A stretch of DNA of 64,000 nt, taken from NCBI GenBank assembly GCA_035235625.1, contig CP141143.1:44067178-44131177 (forward strand), in the 5' to 3' direction. Source of the stretch: Saururus chinensis. Taxonomy: Eukaryota; Streptophyta; Magnoliopsida; Piperales; Saururaceae. The notes beneath the pieces are model-generated. The model saw only the letters and a list, made by a program, of their open reading frames with translations. It was not told the DNA's origin and did not search any database. The translations under genes and the position numbers were made by a program. Shown in pieces: positions 1-12,720 of the stretch (positions are counted from its first letter, which is position 1; each line of letters starts with the position of its first letter).

Positions 1-2385
1 AGTGGTCTGATTGGTTTGTCGTTTAGTGCATTTGATTTAATCTTACAATCTTTGCAAATGAGTATGTTTTTATTTAAAATAATTAAATATACATTTTGTG
101 ACGTGCTTCGGTGCATTATTCTAAATCTAATTTAGCAAATGAAATTATATAAGTTAAGGATAAACAATCAAATATCTCTATTACTTTGTCCATTTGATTC
201 ATCATTACAAACATAATAAGTGTTGCGGAGAACTCTTTAAACTTTAATTGATATAATGATTTGTTCATATTCTTAACAAACTTTTGTTTTAATCAATTAA
301 AGGGATATAACTTGACGAAAAGTTGTCCGATTGGTTCGTTGTACACATTCGTGATGAGCTTCGGTGCTTTGTTCAAAATCAAGTTAACCGAATGGAATAA
401 TACAAGTTAAGGAAGAACGGTCAAATATTGCTATCACTAGGTCCATTGGATTCATCATTACAAACGTAACAAATGAATTAGAGCTATCTTTAAACCTTAA
501 ATGATATAATGATTTGTGCACTTTATTCGAACATCGGTTTTAATCGATTAGAAGGTTATAACATGACCAAAGTGGTCCCATCGGATTGTTGTTTAGCGTG
601 TTTAATTCATTATTATGAGCATAACAAATGAGTACGTATTTATTTAAAATAATAAAATATACATTCTTGACAAGCTTTTGTGCTTTCTTCTAAATCTATA
701 TAAGAAAATGAAATCATATAAGTTATGTAAGAACAATCAAATTGTGGTATCACTTTATCCATTTAATTTGTTATTACCAACATTACAAATGAATGGGAGG
801 ACTCCTCAAACTTTAAATAATATAACAATTTGTGCACATCTTGACGAACTACGGTTCTAATCAATTAAAGGGATATAACTTAACCAAAAGTGGTTTGATT
901 TATCCATCATTTGGTGCACTTGATTCATTCTTACGAACAAAGAAAATGAGTACATATTTATTTAAAATAATTAAATACACATTCGTGACCAGCTTTTGTG
1001 TTTTGCATTAAATCTAGTTAAGTGAATGAAATCATAGAAGTCAAGAAAGAACGGTTAAATTCTAGTTTCACTTTGTCCATTTGATTCATCATTACGAATG
1101 TAATAAATGAATGGGTGGACTTTTTAAACTTTAAATGATATAATGATTAGCTCACATTCATAACAAACTTAAGTTTTTATCGATTACGAGGATATAACTT
1201 GACAAAAAGTGGTCTAATTGGTTCATCTTTTTGTGTGTTTGATTCATTCTTGTAAACTTAAAGAATGAGTACGTACTTATTGAAACCAGTTAAATACACA
1301 TACGTGATGAGCATTTGTGCTTTGCTCTAAATCTAATTAAATAGATGAAATTATATAAGTTAAGGAAGAACGGTCAAATTATAATATCACTTTGTCAATT
1401 TGATTCGTCATTACAAACATAACAAATGAATGGTCAGCATGATTTGATATCACTTTGTGTGTTTGATTCATTCTTTAAAATTTAAATAATATAATGTTTT
1501 GTGTACATTTTTTAGGAACTTAGTTTTAATCGATTAAAGGGATGTAACTTGACCAAAAGTGATCCAATTTATCCATGCTTTAGTCAGCATGATTCATTTT
1601 GCGAACATAGCAAATTAGTACGTATTTATTTAAGGAAGAATGGTCAAAATGTGGTATCACTTTGCCCATTTGATTCGTTAATACGAATATGACAAATGAA
1701 AGGGAGGACTTTTTAAACTTTAGATGATATAATGATTTGTGCACATTCTTAATGAACTTTGGTTTCAATCGATTAAAATGATATAACTTGACCAAAATTG
1801 GTCCAATCGGTTCGTCGTTTAGTATACTTGATTCATTCTTATAAACTTAACAAATGAGTATGTATTTATTTAAAATAATTAAATCCACATTTGTGACGAG
1901 CTTTGTTACTTTGTTCTTAATCCAATTAAGAGAATAAAATCATATAAGTTAAGGAAGAATGGTCAAAATGTGATATCACTTTGTCAATTTCATTCATCAT
2001 TACGAATGTAATAAATGAATTAGAGGACTTTTTAAACATTAAACAATATAATGATTTGTGCACTTTCCTAACAAATATCACTTTTAATCAATTAAAAGGA
2101 TATAACTTGACCAAAAGTGGTCTGATCAGTTTGTCATTTAGTACGTTTCATTTATTATTACAAACTTAACAAATGAGTACATATTTATTTAAAATAACTA
2201 ATTACACATTCATGATGAGCTTCAGTGCATTGTTCTAAATCTAGTCAAACAAATGAAATCATATATATTAAGGATGAAAGGTCAAATTGTGGTATCACTT
2301 TGTCCATTTTATTTGTTAATACGAATGTAACAAATGAATGAGAGGTCTCTTTAACCTTAAACGATATAATGACTCATACATAAGT
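1..2385 (-). repeat. Satellite array, minus orientation, about 318-bp unit
   Basis: Diverged tandem repeat read on the minus strand. Recurring landmarks are tataagttaaggaagaa, the cluster around aaacgatataatgatttgtgcacattc, and ttttaatcgattaaaagg. Small reading frames in this stretch are chance products of the repeat and recur at the same phase in other units. AT-rich, no gene seen. The orientation flips to plus at about 2385. Confidence 0.9.
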
Positions 2386-5339
2386 GTTCGTTAAGAATGT
2401 GCATAATTTGTTATATCATTTAAAGTATAAGAAGTCCTCCCATTTATTTGTAACATTCATAATAATGAATCAAATTAACAATGTGATACCACAATTGGAC
2501 CATTCTTCCTTAACTTATATGATTTTATTTGCTTAACTAGATTTAGAACAAAACATAAAAGCTTGTCACAAATGTGTATTGAATTGTTTTGAATAAATTG
2601 GTACTCATTCGTGAAGTACATATGAATGAATCAAATGCACTAAACGACGAACCAATTGCACCACTTTTGGTCAAGTTATATCCTTTTAATCGATTAAAAC
2701 TTATATTCGTTAAGAATGTGCACAAATTGTTATATTGTTTCAAGTTTAAAGAGACCACCCTTTTATTTGTTACATTTGTAATAATGAATCAAATTGACAA
2801 AGTTATAACATAATTTGACTTATCTTCCTTAACTTATATGATTTCATTTGTTTAACTAGGTTTAGAACAAAGCACCAAAGCTCTTCTCGAATGTGCATTT
2901 AATTTTTTTAAATAAATAGGTACTCATTTGCTACATTCGTAAAAATGATCAAACACACTAAATGACGAACCAATCGCACCACTTTTGGTGAAGTTATATC
3001 ATTTTAATCGATTAAAACCTGAGTTTGTTAAGAATGTGCACATATCATTATATCATTTTAAGTTTAAAGAGATCCCCATTTTATTTGTTATGTTTGAAAT
3101 ACGAATGAAATGGAAATAGTGATACCACAATTTGACCAATCTTCCTTCAATTATATGATTTCATTCACTTAACTAGATTTAAAATAATGCACCAAAGCTT
3201 GTCATGAATGTGTATTTTATTATTTTAAATATATACGTACTCATTTGCTATGTTTGTAAATATAAATCACACACACTAAATGACAAACAAATTGGACTAA
3301 TTTTGGTCAAGTTATATACTTTTAATCCATTAAAATTGAAGTTTGTAAATATTATTTACAAATCTTTATATAGTTTAAAGTCTAAAGACACCTCCCATTC
3401 ATTTTTCATGTTCATAATAACGAGTCAAATTGACAACGAGATACAACAATCTGACTTCTCTTCATTAACATATATGACTTTATCACTTAACTAGATTTAG
3501 AACAAAGCACTGAAGCTCTTCACAAATGTGATTTTAAATATTTAAAATAAATACATATTCATTTGCTAAGTTTGAAAAAATAATTCAAAGGCACTATAAG
3601 ATGAACAAATCGCACTACTTTTAGTCTAATTATATCTTTTGAATCGATTAACACCAAAGTTTGTTAAGAATGTACACAAATCCTTACATCATTTAAAGTT
3701 TAGGGAGACCTCCCATTTATTTTTTATGTTCATAATAATGAATCAAATGGAAAAAGTGATAAAACAATTTGACCATTTCTCTTTAACTTATACAATTTCA
3801 TTCGCTTTATTAGAAGCTCGTAAAGCGATTAAAACAAAAGCTAATTAAGAATGTGCACAAATCGTTATATCTTTTAAAGTTTAAGGAGTCCTCCCATTTA
3901 TTTTTGACATTCATAGTAATGAATCAAATTGACAAAGTGATGCCACAATTTGACCGTTCTTCCTTAATTTATATAATATCATTTGCTCAACTAGATGTAG
4001 AACAAAACACCGAAACTTGTCACAAAAGTGTATTTAATTATTCTAAATCTATACATACCCATTTGCAAAGTTCCTAAGAATTAATTAAACACACTAAGTG
4101 ATGAACTAATCAGACCATTTTTGCTGAAGTTATATCATTTTAATTGATTAAAACCAAAGTTCGTTAAAAACGTGCACAAATCATTATATCATTTAAAGTT
4201 TAAGGAGTCGTATTCATTTATAACATTCATAATAATGAATCAAATTAAAAAAGTGATACCACAAATTGAACGTTCTTCCTTAACTTATATGATTTAATTT
4301 GCTTAACTAAATTTAGAACAAAGCACCAAAGCTCGTCACAAATGTGTATTCAATTATTCTGAATAAATAGGTACTCATTTACTATGTTCGTAAAAATGAA
4401 TCAAATGTACTAAATGACAAACCAATCGGGCCACTTTTGGTAACATTATATCCTTTAAATTGATTAAAACTAAAGTTCGTTAAGAATGTGCACAAATCGT
4501 TATATGTTTTAAAGTTTAAAGCGACCTCCCATTCATTTGTTACGTTCCTAATAATGAATCAAATGGATAGAGTGATACAACAATTTGACCTTTGTTCCTT
4601 AACTTATAAGATTTCATTCGCTTAACCAGATTTAGAATAAAGCACCAAAGCTCGTCACAAATGTCTCTTTATTTGTTTTAAAAAAAATATGTACTCATTT
4701 TCTATGTTTGTAAGAATGAATCAAACATACTAAATGATGAACTAATCATACCACTTTTCGCCAAGTTATATCATTTTAATCAATTAAAACTGAAGTTAAT
4801 TAAGAATGTGCACAAATCGTTGTATCATTTAGTGTTTAATGACACTTCCCATTCATTTATTACATTCATAATAATTAATGAAAGGAACAAAGTGTGACTA
4901 CAATTTAACCGATCTTCCTTAACTTATATGATTTCATTCACTTAACAAGATGTAGAACAAAATACCAAAGCTCGTTACAAATGTGTATTTACTTATTTTA
5001 AATAAATACGTACCCATTTGCTAAGTTCGTAAGAATGAAACAAATGCACTAAACGACAAACCATTCATACTACTTTTGGTCAAGTTATATACTTTTAATT
5101 GATTAAAACCAAAGTTCATTATGAATGTGTACAAATCATTATCTCATTTAAAGTTCAAAGTGACAACCCATTTATTTGTTGCATTTGTAATAATGATTTT
5201 AAATAAATACATAGTCAATTGCTTTGCTCGTCAGAATGAATTAAATGCACTACATGATGAACCGATCATACCACTTTTGGTGAAGTTAAATCCTTTTAAT
5301 CGATTAAAACTGTAGTTTGTTAAGTATGTGCACAAATTG
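2386..5339 (+). repeat. Satellite array, plus orientation
   Basis: Same satellite as the first 2.4 kb but on the plus strand. Measured spacing of the landmark cttccttaac is 2505, 2824, 3141, giving 317-319 bp per unit. The unit has two related halves of roughly 144 and 175 bp, sharing a core of the type tcatttgYtaMgttcgtaa followed by gaatcaaatg. The array stops at 5339, where an LTR-like terminus (TGTCACGACCC) begins. Confidence 0.9.
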
Positions 5340-6240
5340 TGTCACGACCCAGATTTTTAAAAGCCTTTGTAAAATCGCATGAACGGTAGACACAATTTTT
5401 TTTCTTTTTAATACAAAACAAACCATTCGATTAAATATCCAGGTCATGATAACTGGGGTTCACAAATACGAATATCAAATCATATGATATTATTACACAT
5501 CTCAAAATTCAATAAGAATAGCTCATCCATCGAAGTACAAGTTCGTCATCTGTCTAAAAAAAATAACTTAGTTGACTCTCATGCTAAAGATACACTACGT
5601 ACCATAATTGCATAAACGAGGAACTTCATCTTGTGTTCACCTCCTGGTCTCACTTGTTGTCGCCTAGAGAATCTGCAACCAACCAAAACCAAACCAAACA
5701 ACCACACTAACAACAATGGAACCTCTATGCCTTTAGGAGAAGAGTTTCCAAGGACAAAAGATTTTATTAATATTTTTTGGATCGGACCAACATCACCCGA
5801 TGTTATTTGCCTACGTACTCATTAGACAACATCTTTAATGTTTCCAACAAGATCGGATCCAGACGTAGTTTTGCCCAAAACTACACTATACTAAGAAGCA
5901 TAGCATCACACATGCAATGCTTAAGTATTTTAAAGCAACCTACATTTTATGCAAGTCCTTTAATTGTTCCACTTGTCTAATTAACAAACAATATCAAACA
6001 ATGCTATTAATTATCTCACAACCCTTGTTCAATAATTAATGCTAACATCCTGCAAAGAATACCACATAAGGGTAATATACAGAGCACTGAATATAACATA
6101 GCTCAGAAACATGACAGATCTTTAACCAATGAAGACCATCACAATGCACAAAATAATGGACATCGTTCAGGAAATAATGCATTAATTGTTACCTGAAAAT
6201 ACCGACTCCCACTCAAAAGAGTAATTGTATGCTAACAGAA

Positions 6241-6650
6241 ATCCTAGCATCTCTAGAGATCTACTTGGATCAGCCATGGGCCTAGAGATGTACGTACTAG
6301 TTGTGCTCATGGGCACACTGGCTGGAGGTAGGTGAGCCTTCCATGATGCTCAAAAACCTGGTTTGGCATTTTCAGGGATCCATCGTCCCAAAGGAGCAGA
6401 GACCACAAAGGTCTAAAAGATTACCGACATGATAATTATAAAAAATCCTAGCATCTTTAGAGATCCACTTGGATCAGCCATGGGCCTAGAGATGTAGGTA
6501 CCAGCTGTGCTCATGGACACACTAGCCGGAGGTAGATGAGCCTTCCATGATGCTCAAAAACCTGGTTTGCGCATTTGTAGGGATCCATCGTCCCATGGAG
6601 AGGACACCACAAAGGCCTGAAAGATTACTGCCATGGCTATTGTTGTAAAC
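6241..6650 (-). repeat. Tandem duplication, 204-bp unit x2
   Basis: The block starting atcctagcatct recurs at 6241 and 6445. Each copy contains the cctagagatgta and gatccatcgtccca segments in the same order. It lies near the distal end of the family A sequence, and the copy ending at 46720 shows only one such unit before it breaks off. Confidence 0.8.
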
Positions 6651-6709
6651 TAACACAATGCTAAATGGATGTATGACTTAATGCATCCAAAGATTTAATA
6701 CTAATCACA

Positions 6710-6714
6710 CCCTA
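6710..6714. repeat. Target-site duplication CCCTA (left)
   Basis: CCCTA immediately precedes the TGTAACATCC terminus at 6715 and is repeated exactly at 11948-11952, immediately after the mirrored terminus GGATGTTACA. Removing 6715-11947 and one CCCTA restores a continuous family A sequence (aatcacaccctatcatgtat). Confidence 0.85.
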
Positions 6715-6967
6715 TGTAACATCCGGGATTTTTCTAAATTCCCGAAGTCGACCACATGAAAATTAGGGTATTAGACCCCTTTAACTTCTTATGAGAATAC
6801 ATTGATCATAAGTTAAGGGTAATGTCTAATGCTTATATAGATGGAAAGTAAATAGAAAGAGCTTCGAAATGCCACCAAGAACGTGTAAATCGGAGTTCGA
6901 AAGAGGGAAATAAGACCGTTCAAAGTTGAACATATCGTGCTGGGCACATTTACCCGAGGTGGATGGA

Positions 6968-7095
6968 AGTCCTAAACGTAGTAAGAGTTGGGAGTCCGAA
7001 AGATATTAGGAGTAAGGAGTCCTAAACGTACTAAGAGTTGGGTGTCCTAAATGAACTAGGAGTTAGAAGTCCGAAAAGAACTAGAAATTGAAACA
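6968..7095 (+). repeat. 25-bp minisatellite, family A
   Basis: Imperfect repeats of the type gagtcctaaacgtactagg plus agttg, about five units. Related arrays occur at 11575-11700, 13550-13700 and 44205-44530. Confidence 0.75.
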
Positions 7096-7899
7096 GGGAG
7101 AGGGTCCTAGCGGGACACGGACTCCAAGTAAGAAGAGGACGCAACTAGAACTTTGTTGAGACGTGATAGCATGCGAGCATAAGACTTCTAGCCCAAGTAG
7201 GAGTCTGAGGAGTGCTAGGAATGGTGGAAAAAGTTGAAGGAGGGATCAGCTATACATCTAGTTGGGTTAGGACTCTTTTGGGATCTTTTTGAGCATGCAT
7301 GTTAGCTGGTTTTCTATTTGTAATGGGGCAGGGATTGTGATTCCGGGATTGTAACTAAGGATGGGAGAATCCTAGAGGGGGAGGGCACCCAAGAGCTTTA
7401 AGACAGGTAGCCCCTATTGATTTTGGTTCAGCCTCCCTCTTCTCCATCTCTTCCCTCCTCTTCCTTCTTTTAGCAAAGACTTCCATAACCAACAATTTAG
7501 AAAGCACAAATCAGCCACCTTTGGATTGAATCAAGGCCTAGAAGCGTAAGAGAAAGGGCTAGGAGCTTTGGGGACGAATTGGTACAAGTAGGTACTACTT
7601 TTTACACCCTTAAGCATGAGGTTTTGATAGATATAATTCAGCTCTAGTTCAGCCTGGTTCAAGGGGGTTTTTGATGTCATAAATTAGCCTCTACTTGTTT
7701 CAAATGATTGTGATTTTATCTCTTATCTACATGGCTGAATTGTGCATACATGATCCTGATTTTTATCAAGTAGATTAGCCTTAATTCATACAAGCATGTT
7801 GTTGATTTTTGTCATCTATCTTAGCTCCATGTTAGGCATGAATAATTTTGATTGTTGTCATGTTTATCATCCATAATTTGGGCATAAACTCTGGTGAAT

Positions 7900-8680
7900 T
7901 TTATCCCTAGTTTATGACCTTAGTTTAGGCCATACTTTTGCATATTTTATCCCTGGTTTGTGTCTTTTGTTTAAGCCATACTTTGGCCAATTTAATCCCT
8001 AGTTGTGGCATTACATTAGCCCATACTTTAGCCAATTTAATCCCTGATTCGTATCCTTATTTTAGGCCATACTTTGGCCAACTTAATCCCTAATTCGAGG
8101 CCTTACATTAGGCCATACTATGGCCAATTTAATCTCTGATTTGTGGCTTTACTTTAGGCCATACTTTGGCCAACTTAATCCAAGATTCATGACCTTACTT
8201 TAAGCCATACTTTAGCCAATTTAATCCCTGGTTTGTGGCCTTACTTTAGGCCATACTTTGGCCAACTTAATCTAAGATTCATAGCCTTACTTTAAGTCAT
8301 ACTTTAGCCAATTTAATCCCTGGTTTTGTGGCCTTATTTTAGCCAATTTAATCCTTGATTCATGGCCTTACTTTAGGCCATTCTTTGGCCAATTTAATCC
8401 CTGATTCGTAGCCTTACTTTAGGCCATACTTTGGCCAACTTAATCCCTGATTCGTGGCCTTACTTTAGGCCATACGTTTGCCAATTTAATCCCTGATTCA
8501 TAGCCTTACTTTAGGCCATACTATGGCCAATTTAATGTTTGATATGTGGCCTTACTTTAGGCCATACTTTGGCCAACTTAATCCCTGATTCGTGGCCTTA
8601 CTTTAGGCCATACTTTGACCAATTTAATCCCTGATTTATGACCTTACTTTAGGCTATACTTTTGGTCAAGTAAACCCCTA
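7900..8680 (+). repeat. 47-bp minisatellite, family A left arm
   Basis: About 16 imperfect units built on ttaggccatactttggcc and aatttaatccctgattcgtg. Units are diverged by point changes and by a few deletions (for example near 8330). The same array appears inverted at about 10130-10720. Confidence 0.8.
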
Positions 8681-10129
8681 ATTTGAAGCCTAGGTTTAGG
8701 CTCTACTTATGCTTATCTAGATCACTGATTTGCAGTCTATATTAAGGTTATGCTTTTGCTTATTTAAATCCCTGATTTGAAGCCTTGTTTTAGGCTCTAC
8801 TTTGGCGAAAGTAATACCAAATTCTTAGCCTTGATTTTTGTTATAATCATGCTGAGAGAATATCTATGTTTTAGCCCTAGTTTAGGTTGCATTATTGCCT
8901 ACCTAGTACTTCATTCGTAGCTTTGATTTAGGTTATAATCTTGCTAATTAAATCCCTGACTTTTGAGCCTTAGTTAATGATATATTTATGTTAATTAAGT
9001 CTCTGAATTTTAGCCTAAGATGCCTTTGAAATTCAACATATGTTGTCCCTGAATTTCAACCTTGATTGTGATATACGTTAGGGTGAATGTTGATGGTTGT
9101 TTCAGCCTGAACTTGTCATGTTAGGTGGTTAACGTGAGTTGTGAACCTCTGCCCCAAATCTTTTTCATTATAATGTTGAATTGGTCAATTCATCTCAGCA
9201 TGATGATGAGTCTTTGTCATGTTGATTAGTGCACATGCTTAAGCCCTAAGTCTGCCTATTATCTTGCAAATAATGAGAGTCAATTGCATACATGATAGGG
9301 TGTGATTAGTATTAAATCTTTAGATGCATTAAGTCATACATCCTTTCAGCATTGTGTTAGTTCACAACAATAGCCATGGCGGTAATCTTTCTGACACTTG
9401 TGGTCCCTTATAGACAGGGGTTTGTAAGATTACTGCCATGGCTATTGTTGTGAACTAACACAATGTTAAAAGGATGTATGACTTAATGCATCTAAAGATT
9501 TAATACTAATCACACCCTAGCATGTATGCAATCGACTCTCATAATTTGTAAGATAATAGGCAGACTTAGGGCTTAAGCAAGTGCACTAATCAACATGACA
9601 TAGACTCATACTCATGCTGAGATGTATTTACCAATTGAACATTATAATAAAAAGGATTTAGGGCTGAGATGCACAACTCAAGTTAACCACCTAACATGAC
9701 AAGTTCAGGCCGAAATAACCCTCAACATTCACCCTAACATATATCACAATCAAGGTTGAAATTCAAGGACAACATATGCTGAATTTCAAAGGCATCTTAG
9801 CCTGAAATTTAAAGACTTAATAAACATGAATATATCATGAACTAAGGCTCAAAAGTCAGGGATTCAATTAGCAAGATTATAACCTAAATCAAAGTTGTGA
9901 ATCAAGTATTAGGTAGGCAATAATGCAACCTAAACTAGGGCTGAAACTTAGATATTCGCTTAGCATGATTATAATATAAATCAAAGATGAGAATTTGGTA
10001 TTACTTTGGCCAAAGTAGAGCCTAGTAAAGCTTCAAATTAAGGATTTAAATAAGCAAAAGTATAACCTTAATCTAGCCTGCAAATCAGGGATCTAGATAA
10101 ACAAAAGTAGAGCCTAAACTTATGCTTCA

Positions 10130-10720
10130 AATTGGACAAAGTATGGCCTAAAGTAAGGCCACAAATTAGAGATTAAGTTGGCAAACGTATGGCCAAAAGT
10201 AAGGCCACGAATCAGGGATTAAGTTGGCCAAAGTATGGCCTAAAGTAAGGCTACGAATCAGGGATTAAATTGGCCAAAGAATGGCCTAAAGTAAGGCCAT
10301 GAATCAAGGATTAAACTGGCTAAAATAAGGCCACAAAACCAGGGATTAAATTGGCTAAAGTATGACTTAAAGTAAGGCTATGAATCTTAGATTAAGTTGG
10401 CTAAAGTATGGCCTAAAGTAAGGCCACAAACCAGGGATTAAATTGGCTAAAGTATGGCTTAAAGTAAGGTCATGAATCTTGGATTAAGTTGGCCAAAGTA
10501 TGGCCTAAAGTAAAGCCACAAATCAGGGATTAAATTGGCTATAGTATGGCCTAATGTAAGGCCTCGAATTAGGGATTAAGTTGGCCAAAGTATGGCCTAA
10601 AGTAAGGCCACAAATTAGAGATTAAGTTGGCCAAAGTATAGTATAAAGTAAGGCCACAAATCAGGGATTAAATTGGCCAAAGTATGGCCTAATCAAAGGA
10701 CACAAACCCGGGATAAAATA
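10130..10720 (-). repeat. 47-bp minisatellite, family A right arm
   Basis: Inverse of the left-arm array, with units of the form taaagtaaggccac...agggattaaattggccaaagt. Fewer units than the left arm. Confidence 0.8.
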
Positions 10721-11574
10721 TACAAAAGCACGGCCTAAACTAAGGTCACAAACAAGGGATAAAATTCACAAGAGTTTATGCTCAAATTATGGATGATAAA
10801 CATGACAATGATCAGAATCATTAATGCCTAACATGGAGTTATTATGGATGACATAAATCAGCAACATGCTTGCATGAATTAAGGCTAATCTACTTAACAA
10901 AAATCAAGATTATGCATGCACAATTCAGCCATGTAGATAAGAGATAAAATCACAATCATTCGAAACAAGTAGAGGCTAATTTATGATATCAAAACCCCCC
11001 TAGAACCTGACTGAACTATACCTGAATTATATCTATCTAAACCTCATGCTTAAGGGTGTAAAAAGTAGCACCTACTTGTACCAATTCATCCCCAAAGCTC
11101 CTAGCCCTTTCTCCAACACTTTTAGGCCTTGATTCAATCCAAAGGTGGCTGATTTGTGCCTTCTAAATTACTGGTTATGGAGGTCCTTGTTGAGAGAAGG
11201 AAGAGGAGGGAAGAGATGGAGAAGAGGGAGGCCAAACCAAAACCAATAGGGGCTGCCTCTCTTAAAGCTCTTGGGTGCCCTCCCCCTCTAGGACTCTCCT
11301 ATCCTTAGTTACAATCCTGTAATCACAATCCCTGCCCCATTACAAATAGAAAACCAGGCCACATACATGCTCAAAACAGTCGTAAAAGTGTCTTAACCCA
11401 ACTAGATGTATAGTTGATCCCTCCTTCAACTTTTTCCACCGCTCCTAGCACTCCTTGGACTCCTACTTGGGCTAGAAGTCTTATGCTCGCATGCTATCTC
11501 GTCTCAACAAAGCTATAGTTGCGTCCTCTTCTTACTTAGAGTCCTTGTCCCGCTAGGACTCTCTCCCTTTATTA

Positions 11575-11700
11575 ATTTCAAGTTCTCTTCGAACTTCCAA
11601 CTCCTAGTTCATTTAGGATACCCAATTCTTAGTACGTTTAGGACTCCTAGCTCATAGTACATTTAGGACTCCCAACTCCTAGTACATTTAAGACTTCCAT
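11575..11700 (-). repeat. 25-bp minisatellite, right arm
   Basis: Repeats of the form cctagtacatttaggactccc, the reverse complement of the unit at 6968. Confidence 0.7.
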
Positions 11701-12519
11701 CCACCTCGGGTAAATGGGCCCAGCTCGATATGTTCAACTTTGAACGATCATATCTTCCTCGTCCAAACTCGGATTTATATGTTCTTGGCGGAGTTTTGAA
11801 GCACTTTCTGTCTACTTTCCATCTATATAAGTTTCAGCCACTAATCCTAACTTATGAGCAATTTATTCTCATGAGAATTAAAGGGGTCTAATACCCTATT
11901 TTTCACGTGGTCGACTTTGGGAATTTTGAAAAATCCCGGATGTTACACCCTATCATGTATGCAATTGACTCTCATGATTGGAAATATAATAGGCAGACTT
12001 AGGGCTTAAGCATGTGCACTAATCAAGATGACAAGGAGTCAGCCTCATGCTGAGATGAAAATCTCAAGTCGGGACCTAACATGACAGGTTCAGGTTGATG
12101 CAACCATCAACAATCAACCTAAGGTATATCATAATAAAGGCTGAAATTCAGGGACAACATAAGCTGAATTTTAGAGGCACCTCAAGCTGAAATTCAAAGA
12201 CAATTTAAGCTGAAATTCAAAGGCTTCTTAGGCTGAAATTTAAGGACTCAATAGGCATGATTACATCATGAATTAAGGCTCAAAAATTAGGGATTCAATC
12301 GGCACGATTACAACCCAAGTGAAAGCTACAATTCAAGTGTTAGATAGGCAAAAACACAACCTAAAGTATGGCTGAAATTGAAGTATTCTCTCAGCATGAT
12401 TATAACATAAATGAAGGCTGAGAATTTGGTATTACTTTGGCCAAAGTGGAGTCTAAAACAAGGCTACAAATTAAGGATCTAATTAAGCAAAAGTAGAGCC
12501 TTAACCAAGGCTTCAAATC

Positions 12520-12720
12520 AGCGATTGAATTAGCCAAAGTATGGCCTAAACTGAGGCCACGAATCAGCGATTAAATTCGCCAAAGTATGGCCTAAAGTAA
12601 GGCCACAAATCAGGGATTAAGTTAGCCAAAGTATAGCCTGGAATTAGGGATTAAATTAGCCAAAGTATGGCCTAAACTAAGGCCACAAATAAGGGATAAA
12701 ATAGGTAAAATTAATACTAA
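12520..12720 (-). repeat. 47-bp minisatellite, short array
   Basis: Only about four units of the caaagtatggcctaa type, against about 16 in the palindrome left arm. Shows copy-number variation between family A copies. Confidence 0.7.

Larger units (their letters stand above)
5340..6714 (-). mobile_element. Family A LTR-like element, 3' part (minus orientation)
   Basis: Read on the minus strand this is the downstream end of a long LTR-like sequence whose upstream end lies at 13951; the two parts are separated by the palindrome at 6715-11947. The outer end reads TGTCACGACCC on the plus strand, that is GGGTCGTGACA as a minus-strand 3' end, a form common in plant Ty3/gypsy LTRs. Positions 6241-6714 match, inverted, the distal part of the family A copy at 46500-46720. 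No coding potential is seen in 5340-6240. That the whole 5340-13951 span (about 3.4 kb without the insertion) is one solo LTR is inference; no matching target duplication was found at its outer ends. Confidence 0.55.
6715..9415 (+). repeat. Palindrome left arm (family A, plus)
   Basis: Order along the arm: terminus TGTAACATCC; a block with ctatatatagatgg-like sequence near 6830; the 25-bp minisatellite (about 6968-7090); a pyrimidine-rich stretch near 7430-7480; the 47-bp minisatellite (about 7900-8680); a diverged tail; and an end near agccatggcggtaatctt. Every block can be found inverted in the right arm. Confidence 0.8.
6715..11947. mobile_element. Palindromic insertion: two inverted family A LTR halves
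   Basis: This 5.2-kb insertion begins TGTAACATCCGGGATTTTTC and ends with its near reverse complement. The left arm (6715 to about 9415) reads as family A on the plus strand; the right arm (about 9420 to 11947) is the same sequence inverted. Only a few tens of bases separate the arms near 9415. Both arms carry, in mirrored order, a 25-bp minisatellite and a 47-bp minisatellite. A perfect 5-bp duplication CCCTA flanks it, and the host is another copy of the same family. A 5-bp duplication and TG...CA ends fit Ty3/gypsy integrase, but a normal element has direct, not inverted, terminal repeats. A foldback-type DNA transposon is an alternative reading. No coding sequence is seen inside. Confidence 0.75.
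9420..11947 (-). repeat. Palindrome right arm (family A, minus)
   Basis: Inverted counterpart of 6715-9415. It opens with agattactgccatggctattg and closes with cccggatgttaca. It is roughly 170 bp shorter than the left arm, a difference most easily explained by minisatellite copy number. The arms differ at many single positions, so the structure is not recent. Confidence 0.8.

Noticed and set aside
5631-5980. Two small plus-strand frames in the family A 3' region
   Set aside because: Short, overlapping and without recognisable motifs; the surrounding sequence behaves as non-coding LTR.
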